A program made the position numbers and the translations under genes. A stretch of 64,000 nt of DNA, from positions 31,479 through 95,478 of the forward strand of contig JASLTG010000007.1 in NCBI GenBank assembly GCA_030743005.1. Direction: 5' to 3'. The DNA is from Acidimicrobiales bacterium. GTDB lineage: Bacteria; Actinomycetota; Acidimicrobiia; Acidimicrobiales; Poriferisodalaceae. The notes under the pieces were generated by a model. The model made no database searches. It saw only the letters and a list, made by a program, of their open reading frames with translations, and had not been told where the DNA came from. Positions 1 through 8,768 of this stretch are shown here, piece after piece; the stretch's first letter is position 1, and every line of letters begins with the position of its first letter.

Positions 1-2
1 TG

Positions 3-170
3 AGCGGAGGGCTAGACCCTGAAGTTGTTGGCCAACAAGTTTTCGACGCTATCTCTAACAACCAGTTTTGGTTATTCACTGATGAAGATTGGGATGAACC
101 AATAGCAGTGAGAGCTGACCAGATCGCTCAAAGAAGTGCTCCTCGTCTGCAACGGCCGTCACAACAATGA
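3..170 (+). CDS. C-terminal fragment of an SDR-like oxidoreductase
   Basis: An open frame enters from the left edge and stops with TGA at 168-170, leaving 55 residues. The segment LDPEVVGQQVFDAISNNQFW followed by LFTDEDW resembles the last helix and tail of short-chain dehydrogenases/reductases, which often end in a 'V..AI..N.FW.FT' pattern. The catalytic YxxxK and the Rossmann start lie outside the window, so substrate and cofactor cannot be judged. The next gene starts 91 nt downstream on the same strand with its own Shine-Dalgarno. The family call rests on a short tail and is an inference. Confidence 0.6.
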   Translation, partial: SGGLDPEVVGQQVFDAISNNQFWLFTDEDWDEPIAVRADQIAQRSAPRLQRPSQQ

Positions 171-261
171 CGGTTGCAACGGAAGTCACTTGTGTAACCG
201 ACAAGCAGGACCTTATGTGTGAGAGGGTGAGGCAACGTCTGACTACCAAACGGAGGCTCCT

Positions 262-1173
262 ATGCGCTTAGGTATCTTCAGCGGTCCCGCTGGCAAACTG
301 TTCAACGTCGAAGAAGCCATCACTGACGCTCGAGATGCTCAGGAGGCAGGATTCCCATCGTATTGGCTGCCGCAAATGCCTATGGGAGTAGACGCTTTGA
401 CTTCGCTAAGTCATATCGGCGCGGCAGTGCCTGACATCGAACTAGGCACCGCGGTTATCCCAACTTATCCTCGACACCCAATGGTTATGGCGCAACAAGC
501 CCTCTCGGTTACATCAATCATCGGTGACCGTCTGGCGTTAGGTATAGGCCTATCCCACAAGCCAGTGATAGAGAAACAGTACGGATATGAGTTCGACAAG
601 CCGGTGCGTCACCTAAGGGAATATCTTGAGGTTTTAAATCCGCAGTTACGAGATGAACCGGTCCGTTTTGAGGGAGAGACACTGACCGGTCGTAATCCGT
701 CTTTAGGTCTCCAAGCTCCCGTACCGCAGGTCCTCGTAGCTGCCTTAGGTCCCCAAATGCTTCGGTTAACTGGGCGGTTAGCTGATGGCACCATCACTTG
801 GATGACCGGAAACAAAACATTGGCAGAGTTAACCGTCCCCGAGATTTGTGGAGCAGCCGAAGAGGCGGAACGACCCAAACCACGTGTGCTTGCCGGCCTG
901 CCGGTTCTATGCACTGACGACATCGACGCGGGAATGGAGAGAGCTTCGAAAGTTTGGCAAATGTACGGTACGTTGCCGAGCTATCGAGCGATGTTGGACC
1001 ACGAGGGTCTCGCAGGTCCAGAAGAGATTGCCATTGTGGGCAATGAGGCAGAAATTAAGGACCGGCTTCAAGCAACTTTTGATGCGGGAGCTGATGACAT
1101 TATTGTTGCGGAGTTCGGAGGGGACCCCGACCAGCGAGACCGGACTCGCGCAGCGCTCGCTGCGTTGCTGTAG
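262..1173 (+). CDS. Luciferase-like (LLM) oxidoreductase, probably F420-dependent
   Basis: This 303-residue protein fits the single-domain bacterial luciferase-like family, a TIM barrel that uses reduced F420 or FMN. It begins MRLGIFSG, has the early strand/helix pattern ending FPSYWLPQM, a central 'GDRLALGIGLSH' strand-turn typical of LLM enzymes, and VLVAALGPQMLRLTGRLADG, the usual 'aalgp.m..la.eiaDG' segment of the family in actinobacteria. A clear Shine-Dalgarno (CGGAGG, 7 nt before ATG) fixes the start. The substrate is unknown. F420 rather than FMN use is inferred from the actinobacterial setting. It faces the BVMO gene, leaving a 31-nt convergent gap. Confidence 0.85.
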   Translation: MRLGIFSGPAGKLFNVEEAITDARDAQEAGFPSYWLPQMPMGVDALTSLSHIGAAVPDIELGTAVIPTYPRHPMVMAQQALSVTSIIGDRLALGIGLSHKPVIEKQYGYEFDKPVRHLREYLEVLNPQLRDEPVRFEGETLTGRNPSLGLQAPVPQVLVAALGPQMLRLTGRLADGTITWMTGNKTLAELTVPEICGAAEEAERPKPRVLAGLPVLCTDDIDAGMERASKVWQMYGTLPSYRAMLDHEGLAGPEEIAIVGNEAEIKDRLQATFDAGADDIIVAEFGGDPDQRDRTRAALAALL

Positions 1174-1204
1174 ACCGGAGCGCTTCTCGTCACAACAAAC
1201 TGAC

Positions 1205-2821
1205 TTAGGTCAGAACGAAGCCTTCGTAGTCGTTGTCTGCAACGACTTTCAATCGGTCGCGATATCGAGGCGCTCCGCCCCAATAGAGGAGATGTCGAGC
1301 TTGGCCGCCTCCATCAAGATTTGAGTTATAGCCGTTGAACCATGACTCGGTCTTACTCAGCAACAAGACGTTATACATCTCTTGGACGTGTTGACTCCAG
1401 TGATCTTCAGCTTCGGTGGTGCATTCAACTCGCGTTATTTCGTGGTCGAGGATGTATTGCACTAAATCAGTAGACCAGTCGACACCATCTTCTATGCCCC
1501 GCGGAAAGTTGGTTGATACTGAGCCTGCGGTGGGTCCAGCGAGCGTGAATAGGTTCGGAAACCCATGAATCTGAATACCGAGATAGGTGACTGGGTCGTT
1601 AACCCACCTATCGCGCAGAGTCTTGTTGTCGGTCCCTATGAACTCGATTCGGTCAAACGATCCCGTGACCGCGTCGAATCCAGTTGCATACACCAAGATG
1701 TCCACTTCATGTTCTTCGTGGGTGGTGAGGACACCTTTGGAAGTGATTCGTTCTATGGGAGTGTCGCGCAGGCAAACAAGACGAACGTTGTCTCGGTTAT
1801 ATGCCTCGTAATAGTTAGTTTCCATAGGTACTCGTCGTGTCCCGAAGCCATGATCGGTCGGAATTAATTTTTCCGCGGTCCACGGGTCATCAACGCGATC
1901 TCTGATTTTGTTAGCGATCCAAGCCGTGAACTCATCGTTAGCCGTCTGCTCGATCAACACGTCTCTGTAATTTCCGATCCATATTCCAAATCCGGGGGAG
2001 TTGTAGAGGTCCTCCCAAAATTGGTGCCGGTCATTGACTGAGACGTCAGATAGAGCGGTTCGGAGCGGTTCGTGAATGAAGCCTCCGGGAGTTCGCCGAC
2101 ACTGTTCGAAGATTTCGGAGTATCGAGTTTTGATAGCGGCCATTTCTTCAACGGAAATAGCGCTGTTGTGAAGAGGAGCACACCAATTAGGACGGCGTTG
2201 GAAGACAACAAGTTCGTCAACTTTGTCGGCTAGTTCGCCTATGACCTGGACACCTGTTGCACCGGTACCGATCACTCCGACACGTTTACCTTTGAAGTCC
2301 ACGTCTGTCTTGGGCCAGTAATAGGTGTGCCATGCTTCACCTTCGAAATCTTCAACACCTGGAATAGTCGGCATAGTGGGTGCTGATAGAAGGCCAATGG
2401 CTGTCATGAGAAATCGAGTGGTTAAGGAACGGCCGTCTTCTAAATCAACTCTCCAACTCCGGCCTTGTTCATCCCAAACACATCGCATGACTTTGCAGCC
2501 GAACTGCATGTGCTGTTCAAGGGACAATTTGTCGACGACATATTCGAGATATTTCAAAGTTTCAGGTTGCGGGGCGAAGTGCTCGGACCAGTCCCACTCT
2601 TGAAGAATCTCGTCAGAAAATGAGTAGCCGTAACTCCAACTTTCCGAATCGAAACGGCATCCCGGGTATCGGTTCCAATACCAGGTACCACCCGGCCCAC
2701 TTCCGGCTTCTACGACTGTGACATTCAGTTCTTTTTGTAGCAATCGATGGAGCGCGTAGATACCGCAAACGCCTGCGCCGATGATCACTACGTCATGATC
2801 GAGATGAGCGGTGTTTCCCAT
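1205..2821 (-). CDS. Type I Baeyer-Villiger-type flavin monooxygenase (copy 1)
   Basis: A 538-residue FAD/NADPH monooxygenase. It has two Rossmann motifs, GAGVCG at residues 15-20 (FAD) and GTGATG at 185-190 (NADPH), with the Baeyer-Villiger fingerprint FxGxxxHxxxW(P/D) between them as FEGEAWHTYYWP at 159-170. The GGTWYWNRYPGCRFD block near residues 44-58 is also typical of type I BVMOs. Members insert one oxygen atom next to a ketone to give an ester or lactone, or oxidise sulfur or nitrogen. A paralog lies at 30848-32506. The start is 59 nt after the PNPOx-fold gene on the same strand, so this may be the last gene of the 6.4-1.2 kb operon. The substrate cannot be predicted. Confidence 0.9.
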   Translation of the reverse strand: MGNTAHLDHDVVIIGAGVCGIYALHRLLQKELNVTVVEAGSGPGGTWYWNRYPGCRFDSESWSYGYSFSDEILQEWDWSEHFAPQPETLKYLEYVVDKLSLEQHMQFGCKVMRCVWDEQGRSWRVDLEDGRSLTTRFLMTAIGLLSAPTMPTIPGVEDFEGEAWHTYYWPKTDVDFKGKRVGVIGTGATGVQVIGELADKVDELVVFQRRPNWCAPLHNSAISVEEMAAIKTRYSEIFEQCRRTPGGFIHEPLRTALSDVSVNDRHQFWEDLYNSPGFGIWIGNYRDVLIEQTANDEFTAWIANKIRDRVDDPWTAEKLIPTDHGFGTRRVPMETNYYEAYNRDNVRLVCLRDTPIERITSKGVLTTHEEHEVDILVYATGFDAVTGSFDRIEFIGTDNKTLRDRWVNDPVTYLGIQIHGFPNLFTLAGPTAGSVSTNFPRGIEDGVDWSTDLVQYILDHEITRVECTTEAEDHWSQHVQEMYNVLLLSKTESWFNGYNSNLDGGGQARHLLYWGGAPRYRDRLKVVADNDYEGFVLT

Positions 2822-2880
2822 GACTAAATCGTAATTGAACGACCTTTGTTCATGTAGCTGCGGGCGTTACCTGGAATAAA

Positions 2881-3303
2881 TCAACCCAAGACGTCGCTTT
2901 GCCATCTGCGCGGCATGATGGTGACTTTCGCTTCTTCGTGTCCAGGAAATGAATCGGCGTACTGGTTACCGAGTTCTTCGCCGAGGTATCGAATAGCTAT
3001 GTCGCGGAGCAGATCATCTCTTCCTTGGGGAGATAATGCTTCGACTGTAACTTCACCTTCAGCTGTCACATAACGATACGGAAGCTGTTCATCTTGAACG
3101 CAAATAGTCGCTGCTCCATGGCGACGCAAAAGCACCGATTTGGCGGAGGCATAGGCCATAGCAATCTCAAAACCCAGATCGTTTGAGTAGCGGTACCAAA
3201 CTGGGGCGCACAAGGGCCCCTTATCGGATCGTTCGATGGCTAGCACGCCCACTCGAACCTCGTTTAAGAAGCTGTCGCGTTCAGATGCTGTCATTTCTGC
3301 CAT
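2881..3303 (-). CDS. Pyridoxamine 5'-phosphate oxidase-fold (FMN/F420-binding) protein
   Basis: The start MAEMTASERDSFLNE gives 140 residues. The reading frame extends 22 codons further upstream, but that part lies inside the MFS gene. The A of the MFS stop (TGA) is the first base of this ATG, a 1-nt overlap suggesting translational coupling. The sequence has the split-barrel features of the PNPOx-like superfamily: VGVLAIERSDKGPLCAPVWYRY, then AKSVLLRRHGAATICVQDE and YVTAEGEVTVE. Actinobacterial relatives bind FMN, F420 or heme and reduce or sense small molecules. Its place after a CoA-ester catabolic operon suggests a reductase step, but function is unknown. Confidence 0.82.
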   Translation of the reverse strand: MAEMTASERDSFLNEVRVGVLAIERSDKGPLCAPVWYRYSNDLGFEIAMAYASAKSVLLRRHGAATICVQDEQLPYRYVTAEGEVTVEALSPQGRDDLLRDIAIRYLGEELGNQYADSFPGHEEAKVTIMPRRWQSDVLG

Positions 3304-4436
3304 CAGGTCTCTTCCCTCTCGAGTTGCATAGCGAAGGGTAGTGCCGCGATCGCAAGTATGACGGTCCATCCCAAAGCCAAACGAATATCTCCTAAAGCTT
3401 CTGCTAGGGCACCAACTAGGGGTCGCGCTGTTGCCCCTAGGAGCCCGCTAACCCCGAAGACAACGCCAACCGTGAAACCGGTTCGCGAGTCACCACCAAT
3501 CTTGCTTGCTATAGCCAAAGAAACTGGGAACAAGCCGAAACCGAAGGTCGCTATCGCCGTAACGGCGATTAACGAGGCTGCGCCAGATGTTTGGGAGAAG
3601 ATCAGCACTGAACAAATGGTCCCAAAATTGGCACACACAAACAGTCTCCTTCCTCCAAACCGGTCGTAAATTCGTCCCCCCACCGGTTGAGCTACCACGC
3701 CAATAAACAGCATTGCGGTGAGTGTTGCGCCCGCCCTTACGTCAGTCCACCCTTCGTCCACCAACATTTTGACCACAAATGTGACGAAGCTATACAGGAC
3801 TGTGTTCAATAAGCCGAAAGCGAGTGCCGCCATAATTATGGGTCGGCCAAGAGCGCCTCTGAGGAATGCTTCAGGGTTGGGGTTGCTCTCGGGAAGGTAA
3901 ACCCAAAGACCTATTCCTGCGCCGATGATGGGGATGGCTACGATCACCATCGCCCAACGCCAATCAAGGGCTGCAATTGCGACCGTTGCGATAGCGGGAG
4001 CTAGGAAGTGGCCAACTGACCCTCCCCACCCGTGAATGCCGAGCATCCTCCCTCGATCTTCAGGGTAGGCATTGACGACAAAAGCGGTTGCTTGAGGATG
4101 GTACGCCGCGGCGCCTAGACCGCAGAGAAGGCTTACGACAGTGATGAACCAAAATGATGGTGCCACTGCCATTAACAGAAACCCAGTTCCTCCGACGAAG
4201 AAACCAAAGCTGAGAATAAGCTTTCGTTTTCCTTGTTTATCTGCAACATGACCAATGAGTGGTTGGAGCACACCAGTGAACAGAGTGAAAGCAAATGACA
4301 AGAGACCTAGCTCGGTGTAATCCAAGTCCCACTCGGTTGCGAGAGCGGGCAAGAATGCTGGAAGGACAGTGGCATAGAAATCATTGATGACGTGTACGCC
4401 AACAAAGGTCCCCAGAATGGCTCGAGGTGAACGCAT
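3303..4436 (-). CDS. MFS transporter
   Basis: This 377-residue, strongly hydrophobic protein has about twelve predicted membrane segments and the major-facilitator loop motif between helices 2 and 3 (GHVADKQGKRK). The opening, with HVINDFYATVLPAFLPAL, resembles the fosmidomycin-resistance-like (Fsr) MFS subgroup. Substrate is unknown. It starts 2 nt after the stop of the CoA-transferase gene and its stop overlaps the PNPOx-fold start, so it is in the middle of a four-gene operon. Uptake of the compound degraded by the operon, or export of a toxic intermediate, are both possible. Confidence 0.87.
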   Translation of the reverse strand: MRSPRAILGTFVGVHVINDFYATVLPAFLPALATEWDLDYTELGLLSFAFTLFTGVLQPLIGHVADKQGKRKLILSFGFFVGGTGFLLMAVAPSFWFITVVSLLCGLGAAAYHPQATAFVVNAYPEDRGRMLGIHGWGGSVGHFLAPAIATVAIAALDWRWAMVIVAIPIIGAGIGLWVYLPESNPNPEAFLRGALGRPIIMAALAFGLLNTVLYSFVTFVVKMLVDEGWTDVRAGATLTAMLFIGVVAQPVGGRIYDRFGGRRLFVCANFGTICSVLIFSQTSGAASLIAVTAIATFGFGLFPVSLAIASKIGGDSRTGFTVGVVFGVSGLLGATARPLVGALAEALGDIRLALGWTVILAIAALPFAMQLEREET

Positions 4437-4438
4437 TC

Positions 4439-5659
4439 TTACTGAGCGTCCGGAATGTTGGATATTAAGACAGAATCTTTTTCTAACCGCGAGATTTCGG
4501 AGTCAGTTAGCCCCATCTCAGCTAGTAGTTCACGGTTGTGTTCGCCTTGAAATGGTGGCAGTCCCGCATCAGGTAGTTCGCAGCCACTGAAAATCCAAGG
4601 AGGCGCAGGGACTCGGGCAGTTCCGCCAGAACGATCTTCTACCTCACGGATAGCGCCCCGTTCGATCGCCCATTCCGATTCTGCTATCTCGGAAACCGAT
4701 CGAATGGTGCCTACCGCTAACCCAGCTTCGCTGACTTGAGCTTCGAGTTCTTCGATAGTCCTGAAAGTGAGCACCCAGGCTCGAATTTCTGCGAGTAAAT
4801 CCTCCCAGTTGTCGCGACGAAATTGTGCGTTGATGAATCGAGGGTCGAGGAGTAGGTCGTTTCGTCGCATCATTGCGCAGTATCTCTGGAACACAAAGGT
4901 GGAAACTGGACTGGCGGCGATGGTTATTTTTTGGCCATCAGGTAGCTCGATGACAGGAGATTCGGGTGCGCTGAGGGCAAGGGGTTCACCTTCGACGTCG
5001 ATACCTGAAAGTTCGTAGCTGACTCGGTCGTTGACGCTAAGAATCGAGGAGACCATAGCTACGTCAACATGTTGGCCTTCGCCGGTCTGATTTCGGTGAG
5101 TCAATGCCGCAAGGGTCGCGATTACACCTTGCAGACCGGTGTAAACGTCTGCGTGGTTGTAGGCATCGTTTTCGGTTCGAATTAAAGCGTCGCCGTAATG
5201 ACGACCGATGATTTCGGTAAATCCAGCTTCGGCTTGAACGGTAGGAGCGAACGCTGGTCGGTTTCGCCATGGGCCTGACTGGCCGTATCCACTAATGGAA
5301 ACCATTATGAGGTCGGGTTTGATTGCGGCTAACTGTTCGAAACCTAAACCGAAAAGATCGAGGGTGCCTGGCCGAAAGTTTTCAATAACGATGTCGGCTT
5401 CTGTGACGAGGTTTTTGACGATTTCTTGTGCTTCAGGGAAGTTGAGGTCCAAAGATATTGCTCGCTTACCGGCGTTCTGTTGAGCGAAGTAGAGAGACAT
5501 TGGACCGACGTGGGGTTGCCCGCTTCGACCCGTGTCGGGAGCTGGGGGCTCAATCTTGATCACTTCAGCCCCTAAATCCCGTAAAGCTTTAGTGCAGTGA
5601 GGTCCGGCAAGAACTCGAGTGAAGTCGATAATCCGAATACCGGATAGGGGGGCTGTCAT
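4439..5659 (-). CDS. CaiB/BaiF family (class III) CoA-transferase
   Basis: 406 residues, the usual length for class III CoA-transferases, which move CoA between acids by way of an aspartyl-CoA intermediate. The N-terminal block LSGIRIIDFTRVLAGPHCTKALRDLGAEVIKIEPP is shown by its hallmarks: IDFTRVLAGP, LGAEVIKIE, then LDLNFPEAQEI and ENFRPGTLDLFGLG. The catalytic Asp should lie in the segment YNHADVYTGLQG. The start overlaps the preceding enoyl-CoA hydratase by 4 nt (ATGA). The pairing suggests activation and beta-oxidation-like processing of an unidentified acid. Confidence 0.9.
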   Translation of the reverse strand: MTAPLSGIRIIDFTRVLAGPHCTKALRDLGAEVIKIEPPAPDTGRSGQPHVGPMSLYFAQQNAGKRAISLDLNFPEAQEIVKNLVTEADIVIENFRPGTLDLFGLGFEQLAAIKPDLIMVSISGYGQSGPWRNRPAFAPTVQAEAGFTEIIGRHYGDALIRTENDAYNHADVYTGLQGVIATLAALTHRNQTGEGQHVDVAMVSSILSVNDRVSYELSGIDVEGEPLALSAPESPVIELPDGQKITIAASPVSTFVFQRYCAMMRRNDLLLDPRFINAQFRRDNWEDLLAEIRAWVLTFRTIEELEAQVSEAGLAVGTIRSVSEIAESEWAIERGAIREVEDRSGGTARVPAPPWIFSGCELPDAGLPPFQGEHNRELLAEMGLTDSEISRLEKDSVLISNIPDAQ

Positions 5660-6435
5660 GTTCCCTGAAAGATGGCGGTGCCAGGGCCAGATTCGCTAAA
5701 TGATTCCAGACCTCGTTGGAGATCTTCTGAGGCCCAAACTTTTTGGGCGGCGCTCTCTTGGGCTTGGTCAGCGGCGCGAACCCCTGTGTTAGAGGCGATA
5801 AGGGCGAGTTCTTTGATAGCTGCGTAGGCCACTGTTGGTCCCGCTGCGAGTTGTTGTGCCCATGACCGAGAAGCTTCATCGAGCGCGTCATCGGCGACGA
5901 CGACGTTGATAACGCCCCAGCGTTCAAGCAGCTCGGGATCGTGTCTTCGGCCGAACATGGCTATTTCTTTGCCCCGTGCGGTTCCAGCTCGTTCTACGAC
6001 CCTTTGGACACCCCCTAAGAGAGGCATAAGCCCAATAGAGGTCTCGACCAACCCAAGGCGAGACGAACTTGACGCCATTATGAAATCGCAAGCCAACGCT
6101 ATTTCGAAACCGCCCCCCAGAGCTAATCCATGCACAGCAGCGATGGTGGGCAGAGGAATTGCTGCCAGTCGGTCAAGTACCTCAGTCGCAGATGCACCAT
6201 CACGCCCGTCTGACCCGAAGCCATCCACATCTGCTCCAGCAGAGAAGTGTTTCATGCTGCTTCTTAGAAGAATTGCCCTAGCATCAGATTCGACGGCCCC
6301 TTCGAAAGCCTCCAATAGATCTTCGATGAAAGTTCCGTTGAGAAGGTTGTGAGGCGGTTTCGCCATTGTCACGATGGCTACTGCGCCATCGAGTTCAACT
6401 TGTACGTGCTCGGCTGCTTGATGCTGGGACACCAT
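5656..6435 (-). CDS. Enoyl-CoA hydratase/isomerase family protein
   Basis: A 259-residue crotonase-fold protein. The oxyanion-hole segments are visible as HFSAGADVDGF near residue 63 and AVHGLALGGGFEIALACDF near residue 100, followed by LGLVETSIGLMPLLGGVQRV. The Glu in VETSIG sits where crotonases carry a catalytic acid; the second usual Glu is less clear. The start is supported by a strong Shine-Dalgarno (GAAGGGG before ATG). It is the first gene of a coupled set with CoA-transferase, MFS and PNPOx-fold genes. The exact reaction (hydratase, isomerase or hydrolase) cannot be decided. Confidence 0.88.
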   Translation of the reverse strand: MVSQHQAAEHVQVELDGAVAIVTMAKPPHNLLNGTFIEDLLEAFEGAVESDARAILLRSSMKHFSAGADVDGFGSDGRDGASATEVLDRLAAIPLPTIAAVHGLALGGGFEIALACDFIMASSSSRLGLVETSIGLMPLLGGVQRVVERAGTARGKEIAMFGRRHDPELLERWGVINVVVADDALDEASRSWAQQLAAGPTVAYAAIKELALIASNTGVRAADQAQESAAQKVWASEDLQRGLESFSESGPGTAIFQGT

Positions 6436-6539
6436 TTCCCCTTCAGGTCGGCTTTGGGAGTCTTACAGAGATGGGCGAGTGGCGCTCAAGCCCGCACTTC
6501 CGAGAGAGGCCCCTGGCCAGGATCGCTAATGATGGTTGG

Positions 6540-7226
6540 TTAGTCGTCGAATCCGACGAAGCTAGCTACTTCCTCGACTGCCCGTCTTGTTGATTTGACA
6601 TCATTCGCGACGAAATCCTCGTCTGGGTATCCCATCGCGACACAGGTCATAATCACCTGATCTTCTGGAATGTTTGCATGTTCACGAACAACATCGGACT
6701 GCATGATGCCTTGGCCGTTTATGACACAACCGAGGCCTTTCGTAGAAGCAGCAAGTACCAGGCCGTAAGTTACGGCGCCGCAATCAAAATGACCCACGGT
6801 GTCGTGTTCAAGGGTGCGATCACACGTAACGACAACCGAAACGGGAGCATCGAACTGACGAAATCCGCGCATCGCCCAATCACGGCGACGTTCTTTGTCC
6901 TCCCATCCAATTCCCATCGACTCGAATAGTTGAACAGCGATCTCTATTTGTCTATCCCTATGTACCCCTTCATATCCGTGGTTGAGAGAAATTTCTCGCT
7001 GGGGGGCGGCACCGCTGACCATTCGTTCGGTGTTGCCTTCTCGGATTAGGTCCAAGGGTTCCCCAGTCAAGACATGGAAATGCCATGGCTGAGTGTTCAT
7101 CGATGATGGGGCACCTCCAGCGATTTCGATTATTTCTTCGATGACCTCTTTTGGTACAGGATCGTCTCGATAACCGCGAACGCTGCGGCGCCCCTGAACC
7201 ATGTTTCTAAATGAAGCGGTGTCCAT
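6540..7226 (-). CDS. Nitroreductase family flavoprotein
   Basis: 228 residues with the FMN nitroreductase pattern: an N-terminal 'RRSVRGYRDDPVP' phosphate-binding arginine block, GGAPSSMNTQPWHFHVLTG, and a C-terminal GYPDEDF typical of the family. Members use NAD(P)H to reduce nitro groups, quinones or enones, or act as dehydrogenases. It stands alone on the minus strand, 104 nt before the enoyl-CoA hydratase gene, and diverges from the VOC gene. An imperfect inverted repeat lies in the shared promoter region at 7263-7292. Confidence 0.9.
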   Translation of the reverse strand: MDTASFRNMVQGRRSVRGYRDDPVPKEVIEEIIEIAGGAPSSMNTQPWHFHVLTGEPLDLIREGNTERMVSGAAPQREISLNHGYEGVHRDRQIEIAVQLFESMGIGWEDKERRRDWAMRGFRQFDAPVSVVVTCDRTLEHDTVGHFDCGAVTYGLVLAASTKGLGCVINGQGIMQSDVVREHANIPEDQVIMTCVAMGYPDEDFVANDVKSTRRAVEEVASFVGFDD

Positions 7227-7262
7227 CCAAAATTCTCGTTTCCTAATTGCTGCGCTGAATAA

Positions 7263-7292
7263 AGCAGGTCATTGGTGGTAAGCCAACCTGCT
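7263..7292. promoter_or_regulatory. Inverted repeat in divergent nitroreductase/VOC promoter
   Basis: AGCAGGT at 7263-7269 is mirrored by ACCTGCT at 7286-7292, with a further TGG/CCA pair inside and a spacer TGGTAAG. It sits in the 77-nt gap between two divergent genes and has no run of T, so an operator is more likely than a terminator. No regulator is encoded next to it, and chance formation is possible. Confidence 0.35.
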
Positions 7293-7303
7293 GCAACATA
7301 ACA

Positions 7304-7726
7304 GTGTCTAGGATTGCGGGCATGGGTCTTCGAGCCATGGGCGTCACTATCGATTGTTCAGATCCTGAGCAGCTGGCAGATTTTTGGTCTGAGGCGATCG
7401 GGTTCACTCACCGAGAAGGAAACGGTGGTCCTTACATCACGATTTCAAATTCAGATGTCGACCGCGCAGTTAATCACCTGACATTCCAGAAAGTGCCTGA
7501 AGGTAAGTCAGCGAAAAATCGTGTCCACCTCGATATGTTCGTTGATGACATCGCTGCTGAAGTGGAACGGCTAGTTGGTTTAGGAGCAGCGGTGATTTCC
7601 CAACCCAGCGAACCGAGTCACCTTGGGTTTGTTGCGGTAGTGCTCACAGATCCCGAAGGTGGAGAGTTTTGCGTAGTGGGTCGCCCAGAGCATCAACCTG
7701 AAAGCAAGGCCTCAACGGATTCTTGA
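7304..7726 (+). CDS. VOC (glyoxalase/bleomycin-resistance fold) protein
   Basis: 140 residues of the vicinal-oxygen-chelate fold. One beta-alpha-beta unit runs GVTIDCSDPEQLADFWSEAIGF, recognisable by CSDPEQLADFW, and ends HLTFQKVPEGKSAKNRVHLDMFV; the second ends LTDPEGGEFCVVG with the usual metal-site Glu. The pattern fits the small stand-alone VOC proteins common in actinobacteria, many of unknown substrate. The start could be GTG at 7304 or ATG at 7322; neither has a strong Shine-Dalgarno. The last 34 nt overlap the end of the convergent oxidoreductase gene. Confidence 0.83.
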   Translation: MSRIAGMGLRAMGVTIDCSDPEQLADFWSEAIGFTHREGNGGPYITISNSDVDRAVNHLTFQKVPEGKSAKNRVHLDMFVDDIAAEVERLVGLGAAVISQPSEPSHLGFVAVVLTDPEGGEFCVVGRPEHQPESKASTDS

Positions 7727-8646
7727 ACTGATAAGGCTTCATCGAAGGTGGCGATTGTGTGCTCTTCACGATTCATCATTCGATCGAGTTGATGTAATTG
7801 AGCGGAATAAGCGTCAGCGCCTAGCTGGTCGCGATTTGAGGAGAAAAGGTCTACCCAAGAATCTGCAGTTGCAGCTTGGAGCTGGTACCAATCCCAAACA
7901 CGCAAAGATCCACTGGTGCCTCGAAAGGTCAGGTCCACGACGTCTGGTCCATGGCCACGACTAGTTCCTGCCAAGGTGAGTGGAATGGACCGCGATGAGA
8001 AGAAAGCCAGCGCTGTTTGTTCACATAGAGAACCATCAGCTCCATCTTCGTAATCTATGTAACTGTTCTCGAGGGTAACTTCGCCCAAAATTCGGGACGT
8101 CAAGAAAATGAAATGGGATACGACTTCGCGAACCCAACCCCCTTGGTCACGTAGACGTAACCACTGTGCTTTCTCATGCCACCCTCGCGGCCATTTAGAG
8201 AAGTGCAACCTAAGGTCTGCCCCTATCAGATCCCCTAGGTCTCTGTTAGCGAGCCTTTTTTGTAACTCTACGGCTGAGGGCGCGGAGCTAAAAACAAAGT
8301 TGACCCCAGCTGGAAGTCCGCTCTGGTTGACCGCAGCTACCAGTTCGCGGCTGGACTGCAGATCCACACCCAAAGGCTTCTCACAAAAGATCGCAGTGTT
8401 ATGTGACAAGCAGTCAAGAACATATTGCTGGTGATGCAATGGTGGTACTGCTACATAGACCAGGTCACATTCAGCGATTAGTTCGTCAGGGCTCGAAGCA
8501 ATTCTGACGAAATCTCTATGGGAGGAACAGGCTTCGTGGTCTATGTCCCAAGCCGAGATTAGGTCGAAGGCGTCATGAAGGTTGAATTGTTCGACGAATC
8601 TTGACCCGACTGTCCCGAGTCCGATGATTCCTACGCGGTGAGCCAT
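7693..8646 (-). CDS. Gfo/Idh/MocA family NAD(P)-dependent oxidoreductase
   Basis: 317 residues. The N-terminal Rossmann fold starts RVGIIGLGTVGSRF (GxGxxG), followed by LVYVAVPPLHHQQYVLDCL and the family's FCEKPLGVDL motif with the conserved EKP lysine. The C-terminal half is the alpha/beta substrate domain. Members oxidise or reduce sugars, inositols or related carbonyls with NAD(P). It is a single gene that converges with, and overlaps, the VOC gene. No sugar-uptake genes lie nearby, so the substrate is open. Confidence 0.87.
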   Translation of the reverse strand: MAHRVGIIGLGTVGSRFVEQFNLHDAFDLISAWDIDHEACSSHRDFVRIASSPDELIAECDLVYVAVPPLHHQQYVLDCLSHNTAIFCEKPLGVDLQSSRELVAAVNQSGLPAGVNFVFSSAPSAVELQKRLANRDLGDLIGADLRLHFSKWPRGWHEKAQWLRLRDQGGWVREVVSHFIFLTSRILGEVTLENSYIDYEDGADGSLCEQTALAFFSSRSIPLTLAGTSRGHGPDVVDLTFRGTSGSLRVWDWYQLQAATADSWVDLFSSNRDQLGADAYSAQLHQLDRMMNREEHTIATFDEALSVQESVEALLSG

Positions 8647-8768
8647 AGGGAGAGTTTGTCATTTCATTGCTGCTGAAGTTGAGAAGAACTTGTCCACCGA
8701 GACGAGGGCAGCACCAGATTTGCGAAGCGGTGTAACTTCGTGGTGTCGCCAATCTAGGGGGGTACCTA

